Assembly (NCBI GenBank): GCA_963556255.1
Contig: OY744609.1
Location: 24,289,134-24,353,133 of the forward strand
Length of the DNA stretch: 64,000 bases
Source: Allolobophora icterica
Lineage: Eukaryota > Annelida > Clitellata > Crassiclitellata > Lumbricidae
Direction: 5' to 3'
Below, piece after piece: positions 57,617-64,000 of this stretch; within the stretch, counting starts at the first letter, position 1; every line of letters begins with the position of its first letter. A program made the position numbers and the translations under genes. The notes under the pieces were generated by a model, which was not told the origin of the DNA, ran no database searches, and saw only the letters and a program-made list of their open reading frames with translations.

Positions 57617-58093
57617 TTTTTTGGGGTTAGGTGGTTTTCGTATATTGACCCGACTACTGTTTAAGAGTACGGGCAACGCGTACAGTCTACAGCGTCGCAG
57701 TTTGGTGTTCCGCTCAGTTGTAGAGTGTCGAATGCTTTTATTCGTAGCTCTAGATAAGAGATTGTGCTCCTTCGAGCTGCACAATGTCAGGTTATGCTGT
57801 TGTATATTGCCCATATATAGAGCGTACATCTTCAAAAGGATCTGGTGATTGCAATTGGCGATTGAACTCATGATCGCTTAAACTAATCTAATCAAATCCA
57901 ATGACTTCTATAGCGCCGTGATCATGATAATGCACAGGGCATCAGTTGGTGATCGCTTCAAGTCAAATCATAGCCAATAATAGTAAACCGTTGGAGCAGC
58001 CTGAGGGTCAAACTCCAATAGGTGAGGAATACATACCTTAAATCTGGCTTCGGTGTTTGCATATGGTAAGCAGGGCTTACAGTTGAAATAGCG
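57617..58093. other. Intergenic, nothing assigned
   Basis: TTCTATAGCGCCGTGATC at about 57906 is a possible retroposon tail. No gene. Confidence 0.4.
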
Positions 58094-58221
58094 AAGTCTT
58101 ATAAGTTTAGCCAAGTCTTATAAGTTTAGCCAAGTCTTATAAGTTTAGCCAAGTCTTATAAGTTTAGCCAAGTCTTATAAGTTTAGCCAAGTCTTATAAG
58201 TTTAGCCAAGTCTTAAGTTTA
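58094..58221. repeat. 19-bp tandem repeat AAGTCTTATAAGTTTAGCC
   Basis: Six near-perfect copies and a partial seventh. Confidence 0.95.
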
Positions 58222-58642
58222 GACCTGAACGACAGTCTAGCAAGCCGACAGAACGAACAAAACCGGACGATGAAGTCCAAAGCTTTGGGCCAGCCAACGA
58301 GAAGGCCCGAGAGCTAGCAGGGACGCGAGCAATTAACTTCCAATTAACTAGCAATTACTAAAGTAATGAACTAATCAACTGCTCCCGTTGACTTCATATA
58401 ACATTACAAATATTTATCCAATATAAATTATGTCCATCAAAGTATAAGGACATTCATCCGCTTTTGGACAAATACTTTAATCGCACAGATCATAAAAGGA
58501 AACAAACAAGCGCCTTCAAATGAAGATTCAATAAATATTAGGCCTATAAAATAACAATACTGTAAGTATAATAACAACAGTGCACTTCAAAGAAGAAACT
58601 TTTCCCGTATAGGGCGTATACGGTATAAAAAAGGCCATGAGT
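58222..58642. other. Intergenic, nothing assigned
   Basis: No coding region or recognisable repeat seen. Confidence 0.4.
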
Positions 58643-58650
58643 GATGATAG

Positions 58651-58963
58651 CAGGGGCGTAACTTTAGTCTAAAAAGTGGGGGGTACCAATACTTTGGTCT
58701 AAAAAGTGGGGGGTACCAATTTCTTCTCCACTTTAGCTTTTCGCATGGTGCCCATTCCCTGCCAGTATTCACATTAATTTTGGCTCTCGGTTTACCTGTG
58801 TATCTAAGTATTTTCATACTTTTGGTGGTGACTGCGTTCTCTGAGAAGGCACAATAATAAAATATTGATTGGCATTGTTTAAAAAGTGGGGGGTACAGTA
58901 CCCCCCAGTCCAAAAAGTGGGGGGTACGAGTACCCCTCGTACCCCCCACAAATTACGCCTATG
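58651..58963. mobile_element. 313-bp hAT MITE
   Basis: CAGGGGCGTAACTTT and the inverse of CATAGGCGTAATTTG, with identical GATGATAG on both sides (58643-58650 and 58964-58971). AAAAAGTGGGGGGTAC is repeated near both ends. Confidence 0.92.
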
Positions 58964-59126
58964 GATGATAGCCAGACAAACATTTGCAGCGATCGAGTGT
59001 AGAGTCAAGAAGAAGGCTTCGGTACGTCACTGCATGTTAAGAATAAATCAGAAGTAGCCTACAGTGTAGTAATATAAGAAGTGCAGTAGATACTTCAATG
59101 AACGCAATTAAGTTTGCAATGGACTG

Positions 59127-59394
59127 CATGGGCGTCCGCAGGGGGAGCAAGGGGCATTTGCCCCGTGGATTTACAAATATTTTACAAAAGTAAAATATTT
59201 TGATTATTTTGATTATTACAACAGTCCCAACACAAATTTAAATGCGAAAAACAATTATTTAGGTAGGTCCTTGACCATTATTTATATTTAAAGTTGTCAT
59301 GCATTCTGTGTTCATTCTAGGCAAAAATGTCACTTTGCTCCCTCTGCAAAAATTCCCCTCCCCAAAAAAATAAATCCCCCTAAAAATGCCCATG
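59127..59394. mobile_element. Possible MITE with CATGGGCG end
   Basis: CATGGGCGTCCGCAGGGGG at the left and AAAAATGCCCATG at the right, with purine/pyrimidine homopolymers inside. No matching 8-bp flanks. Confidence 0.45.
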
Positions 59395-60320
59395 TGAACA
59401 TGGAAGCTGAATATTATTCGGCATCTCAAAGTCAGGAAAACAACTTTAGGCTACTATATGCTCTAATTGATCGCGGCGTATGAGCGATAGTCCTATGAGC
59501 GAAAGATCCTATGAGCGAGAGGCTCCACTCGCTGATATAGGGGCCTAACCGTATACTTCTCCTACGGTAACAAGATCTGGGCGTCTACCGTATACGACTC
59601 TATAGACTACGAGTCTACGACCCCATTATTTGAAGAATATAGACTGCTCAAGTTGACCCAGTTTAGAACATTTCAGATAAGATATACAATTTCATGTACC
59701 ATCTAGACAGAGGCTGTGATCTTGTTTGACAGATGGGCAGACATATTTGAACGGGGTCAAAATTTATTCGTTCGTTAACGTAAAATATTGTTTTGACCTC
59801 CTTTCTGTGCACGAAAAATGCGTTTAAAGTGCAAGGGGCAGTCACTTTGTAACGGCATGCAAATATATATATTTTCATCAAATTGTATAATTACATTCAA
59901 ACTAATTAACATATAAAGTTAATTGATTTGTTTAGTTAGTTACACTTTAGCCTACTTAAGAATGTCATTTAATGTGCTCTATAGACTCACTAGGCTACAC
60001 TACGCAGTTTTACTTTTTCAAAAGAACTTGGCAATAATTTAATTAAACTTGCAATCAAACAGTTTCTTTAAAAATCGGGGGACACTGTATACCGTCCCCT
60101 CACTGCTAAAGGTGGAGGGACTTGTCCCACCCGTTCCCTCTCTGGGGTCAATTTCAGTTAGGCTCGGATCATTTCACTGTAGGAACTCCAAACGTCCTAT
60201 ATTTACCCACTCGAACTCTCGTCGATTCTCAATAAAATATATAGGCTCAAAAATTTGGAATAATGTTCCTTCGAATATTAGGCTGGCCTCTAACTTGCAC
60301 ACTCCTTTAAAAAAAGTATA
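59395..60320. other. Intergenic, nothing assigned
   Basis: TATGAGCGATAGTCC and TATGAGCGA words cluster at 59478-59525 and recur near 61110. A LINE-like scrap may lie at 60200-60300 (plus-strand SKIWNNVPSNIRL). Confidence 0.4.
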
Positions 60321-60328
60321 CGGCCTAC

Positions 60329-60525
60329 CAGGGCCGTAGCCAGGATTTTTTTTCGGGGGGGTGTTTTCTGTTTCAGGGGGTGTTTTCTTGTCCTTAAGCA
60401 AGCCGACAAGCAACCGAATTAACTGATCAAGGGGTTTGGAGTTAGTTAATGCATTATTTCATTTCTACATTATTTAATTTCAGGGGGTGTTTAAACACCA
60501 AAAACACCCCCTAGCTACGGCCTTG
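60329..60525. mobile_element. 197-bp hAT MITE
   Basis: CAGGGCCGTAGCCAGG and the inverse CAAGGCCGTAGCTAGG, flanked by identical CGGCCTAC (60321-60328 and 60526-60533). GGGGGTGTTTT words are repeated inside. Confidence 0.93.
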
Positions 60526-60714
60526 CGGCCTACTAGGCTACGTGAACTACTTTTAAATGGTAAGGTAATAGGCTAACCTTTGGTTCTTTGTTTGATTTAC
60601 GAATATCGTTGCTTTTGTTTCAATGCATTGTTGTTCTCATGTGAACGTTAGCTTCTCCTATACTTTTAAATTTGATCGTAATGTCTCAAGGTGCGCCCTG
60701 TGTTGCCATCTCGA

Positions 60715-60953
60715 TGTAGGCGGCGATCTTGTTCACAGGTGGGGGAGACACTGTTGAACTGATCTGGTGAAATGAGTTTTGAACTGATCTGCTCAAAAAA
60801 AAGGTAGAAATTTTGTTAAACCATTTTTGGGAAGAAATTTCACCGCTTTTTGGGGATTTCTTCAAAAAGTGGGGGGGTCAAATGTATGGTGTATCCCCCC
60901 ACTCTTAAAGGTGGGGATTTGTCCCCCTCGACCCCTCATGATCGCCGCCTATG
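60715..60953. mobile_element. hAT MITE of the GGCGGCGATC family, copy 4
   Basis: TGTAGGCGGCGATC to GATCGCCGCCTATG, with the family's internal CCCCCACTCTTAAAGGTGGGG word. The flanks do not form a readable 8-bp repeat. Confidence 0.75.
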
Positions 60954-61017
60954 CTACTATTACTTGTTACATAGGTGTCCCTGTGCCTTGTGACTTGATA
61001 ATGGTTTCAATAAAATA

Positions 61018-61102
61018 TTGATTGATTGATTGATTGATTGGATTGGATTGATTGGATTGATTGGATTGATTGGATTGATTGATTGATTGCTTGATTGATT
61101 GA
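61018..61102. repeat. (ATTG)n microsatellite after a retroposon tail
   Basis: GTTTCAATAAAATATTGATT followed by ATTG/GATTG repeats, the usual end of a LINE/SINE copy. Confidence 0.9.
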
Positions 61103-61455
61103 CAGTTCTATGAGCGATAGTCCGTATACCGAATAGTTGATGTCACCTGCATTAAAAAAATTATGTTATAATTAACGGTTTAGAATTGATCGAATTTATT
61201 ATCTGTCATAGTGATCTCGGAGAATAGCTAACCGAGACAAGCCAAGACAAATAATCACGTGGTTATGGCTGCATATAGACGGGTTTGCGGACCACAAGAC
61301 GCAGACGTCAAAATGTAAGGAGGTGAAATGGTAGACGGGGGCGTTGCTTACACCATTCAAGGCGGCTGTGCAACCTTCTGGTACCAGCAATATCCGGAGC
61401 TGAGAAGGGCATGATAACCCTAGCTCTCAGACTTGGAAGGAATCTGCTTATGGAC

Positions 61456-61905
61456 CAGTGGCGGCGATCTTGTCTGAGACGTGGGTGGGGGGGACAAAGT
61501 CGGCCATGGTCTGGTGGATGACCTTTTTTTAGGAATTCCCAAAAAAATGTCTACACTTTTTAGGAATTCATCTCGAAAAAACCTACGATTTCATCTCCCA
61601 AAAAGTTGATGACCTTTTTTTAGTCATTCACCTCTTTCACGACTTTTTTCCCAGACGTCATCCCCCACTGTTACACTTTTTTATAAATTCTTCTCCCACA
61701 AAAAAATTCTCAGACTTTTCTCATAATTTTCGGGGGACACTTCTGATGAAATTTTTTTATTTTTACCTCGTCTGCTCAAAAAAGGCTGTGAAAACCTTCA
61801 CACGCAATTACATTTTTTAGTCTTTCTTCAAAATTTGGGGGGACAGATGTATGGCGTGTCCCCCCGACTCCTTGTCCCCCGCGATCCCCTAGATCGCCGC
61901 CCATG
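61456..61905. mobile_element. hAT MITE of the GGCGGCGATC family, copy 5
   Basis: CAGTGGCGGCGATC to GATCGCCGCCCATG, with identical TTATGGAC on both sides (61448-61455 and 61906-61913). This longest well-kept copy contains, inverted, GAATGACTAAAAAAAGGTCA, the uninterrupted form of the site hit by the 17.5-kb segment. Confidence 0.93.
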
Positions 61906-61913
61906 TTATGGAC

Positions 61914-62030
61914 TGATCTTCTGGATATCGACCTGATTACGGTTTGGTTTTAGCGTGCCAACGGTTGATGCCGTGTGCATCAGACGCCGGCGCAATAGAA
62001 GTTACAAATTACAATTACAGTTATCGATTG
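61914..62030 (+). repeat. LINE 3' tail
   Basis: GACCTGATTACGGTTTGGTTT, CCAACGGTTGATGCC and GCATCAGACGCCGGCGCAA match the tail at 41740-41830. It is followed by (ATTACA)n-like sequence. Confidence 0.6.
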
Positions 62031-62173
62031 CAGGGAGAGAGGAGTTTAGTTGGAGAGCAAGTCCATTAGCTTCTGTGCTGGGCAGAACCATAAGGAGTGG
62101 CAAAAATGCCGGCTTTGAAGGCTCAAATACTGAGCTTTTCACAAGGGAGGTGGCCAATGAAAGTGCACGCGCG

Positions 62174-62728
<555 letters not shown>

Positions 62729-62807
<79 letters not shown>

Positions 62808-62812
62808 CCAGC
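62729..62812. repeat. (GA)n microsatellite
   Basis: Nearly pure GA run followed by a short GCGAGCCA/GAGCGAGT degenerate tract. Confidence 0.95.
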
Positions 62813-63245
62813 GAGCCAGCGAATGAGAGAGCGAGTGAGAGAGCGAAAAACAAACAAACAAGGTTAAGGTCGATGCTATTTCAGTCATTTCTCTGCGCTG
62901 GAGCGGAGTGATGTAGGCTACTGTATGCCTACCGTTAAAGTGTATGCGGGGGGTTGTACGCCTGAAAGGAGAATCTGGCTGCAGTATATTAGCGTCATAA
63001 CGGTAGCCTCTGCCTGTGCGGAGGCAGGTAACCATTGACCCACTTTGAGCTACGAGATGGGAGATTCTTATGTAGAAATTCTTTAATTGCCATTCTTTGC
63101 GGATGTCTCTCGACGAGTTTAAGTGCACACGATTGTTCAGTTACACTGACGATAATGAGATTGCTACGACGATGGTCGATATAATGTGCGTCATGGCGGC
63201 TGGTTGATTCGATGTGTGAGGTTTTCTTCTCAGCGCTCTCTTTCA
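62813..63245. other. Intergenic, nothing assigned
   Basis: No coding region or repeat recognised. Confidence 0.4.
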
Positions 63246-63253
63246 CCTATTCT

Positions 63254-63432
63254 CAGGGCTCGAAGTGGGAAACAAGAGGTGCCGGTATGGCTGAAAGAAC
63301 CATTCCCTTCCCTCCCCCTTTAGGCCATACCGGTATGGCTTTTTCACCTGGAGAAGTTCCGGTATGCTTTCGGCAGACCAGGAGAGGTGCCGGTATGGCA
63401 TACCGTTTCATACCGTCCCACTTCGAGCCCTG
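63254..63432. mobile_element. 179-bp hAT MITE
   Basis: CAGGGCTCGAAGTGGGA and its exact inverse, with identical CCTATTCT on both sides (63246-63253 and 63433-63440). GGTGCCGGTATGGC and CCATACCGGTATGG palindromic words fill the interior. Confidence 0.95.
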
Positions 63433-63440
63433 CCTATTCT

Positions 63441-64000
63441 AGATATTCACAACTTGAAGGTTCATCCGGAACTATATCTAAGAAGTATCTGAAGGTCGAC
63501 GACCTGTTGGATATCATTCAGGACGAACATAATTATCGTTAATGTACTAACAACGCGGCTGACGGTTATAGAAGCGACTATAGAAACTTCTTTCAACAGA
63601 ATGGCTATAAACTTCTTACCCAAGTTGGGAAATATGGTGGAAAATTATACAATCAACTTGATGTCAAAATCGTGTTAAATTTTACATAAAAATCACCGCT
63701 TTTGAAGATAACAAGATTATAACGTCTGAAATACCAACTTGAAGAGATCTGTATGACATCCTTCACGGCATTCCGGATTCTACATCAGGAAGTGAAACAG
63801 GTTTAAAAAACAACCTACTTTCAGCTTCGTCAGTCTGCTCTGCGGGACGCTTTGTGCGGCTTTGGTATTCTTTACTACTCATCACTCATCTTCAGGCACC
63901 AGTATAGGCCGACATTTCTTTTGCGTATCGAATTCCAAATTAAAACCAAAGATGCAGCTGCTAGATGACCTCCTGCCTCAAACCTCAATAGCTCAACATA
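63441..64000. other. Window end, nothing assigned
   Basis: No coding region or repeat recognised. Confidence 0.4.

Noticed and set aside
57374..57871. 165-codon minus frame
   Set aside because: Overlaps an arm of the 56004-57616 inverted repeat and has no family resemblance.
58094..58221. Possible CRISPR-like array
   Set aside because: The 19-bp units are directly adjacent with no spacers, in a eukaryotic context.
59127..59394. Sixth member of the GGCGGCGATC MITE family
   Set aside because: It starts CATGGGCG but diverges at once (TCCGCAGG), lacks the internal words and has no target duplication.

Overview
The window is nuclear DNA of an animal, very probably a marine invertebrate. The grounds are long GT-AG introns, one conserved multi-exon metazoan gene, CR1/L2/jockey-type LINE debris, many hAT transposons, huge microsatellites, and the recurring octamer TAGGCCTA. 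The phylum cannot be fixed from sequence alone; an echinoderm- or hemichordate-like animal is only a guess. No CRISPR array, rRNA or bacterial gene was seen.

Only two ordinary host genes can be defended. (1) A complete 12-exon gene for a B56-type regulatory subunit of protein phosphatase 2A (PPP2R5, closest by eye to the A/E clade) lies on the + strand from 25139 to 44695. Its 12 exons join in frame into 456 codons plus a stop. Ten introns are GT-AG by my reading apart from introns 6 and 9, which have GC donors. (2) An intronless type II membrane glycosyltransferase of the GT32 / Gly_transf_sug type lies on the - strand at 50448-51428.

Layout. 1-6 kb: a hAT element, a LINE 3' fragment split by a hAT MITE, a 290-bp TG run, a palindromic cluster, and a TTAA-flanked foldback element (copy 1). 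6.0-24.6 kb: a nested set. A minus-strand LINE reverse-transcriptase pseudogene is split by a hAT MITE with 8-bp duplication GTCCTTTT. That MITE is split by a 17.5-kb segment bounded by inverted CCCAGCCAGCACAC ends. The segment has dimeric higher-order satellite arrays at both ends and an interior full of microsatellites, other hATs, LINE pieces and a 2.3-kb element with long inverted repeats. 25.1-44.7 kb: the PP2A B56 gene, with LINE tails, hAT elements and minisatellites confined to introns. 45.7-50.0 kb: a pogo-like transposase remnant, a tRNA-derived SINE, MITEs and a degraded LINE. 50.4-51.4 kb: the GT32 gene. 52.0-53.1 kb: TTAA foldback copy 2, inverted relative to copy 1. 54-64 kb: Harbinger-like and hAT MITEs, a LINE remnant, a 1.6-kb long inverted repeat and microsatellites.

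The two host genes have no evident functional link. The dominant theme is transposon nesting: about sixteen short elements carry readable 8-bp target duplications typical of hAT. All coordinates and alignments were read by eye, so edges of degenerate repeats are approximate.
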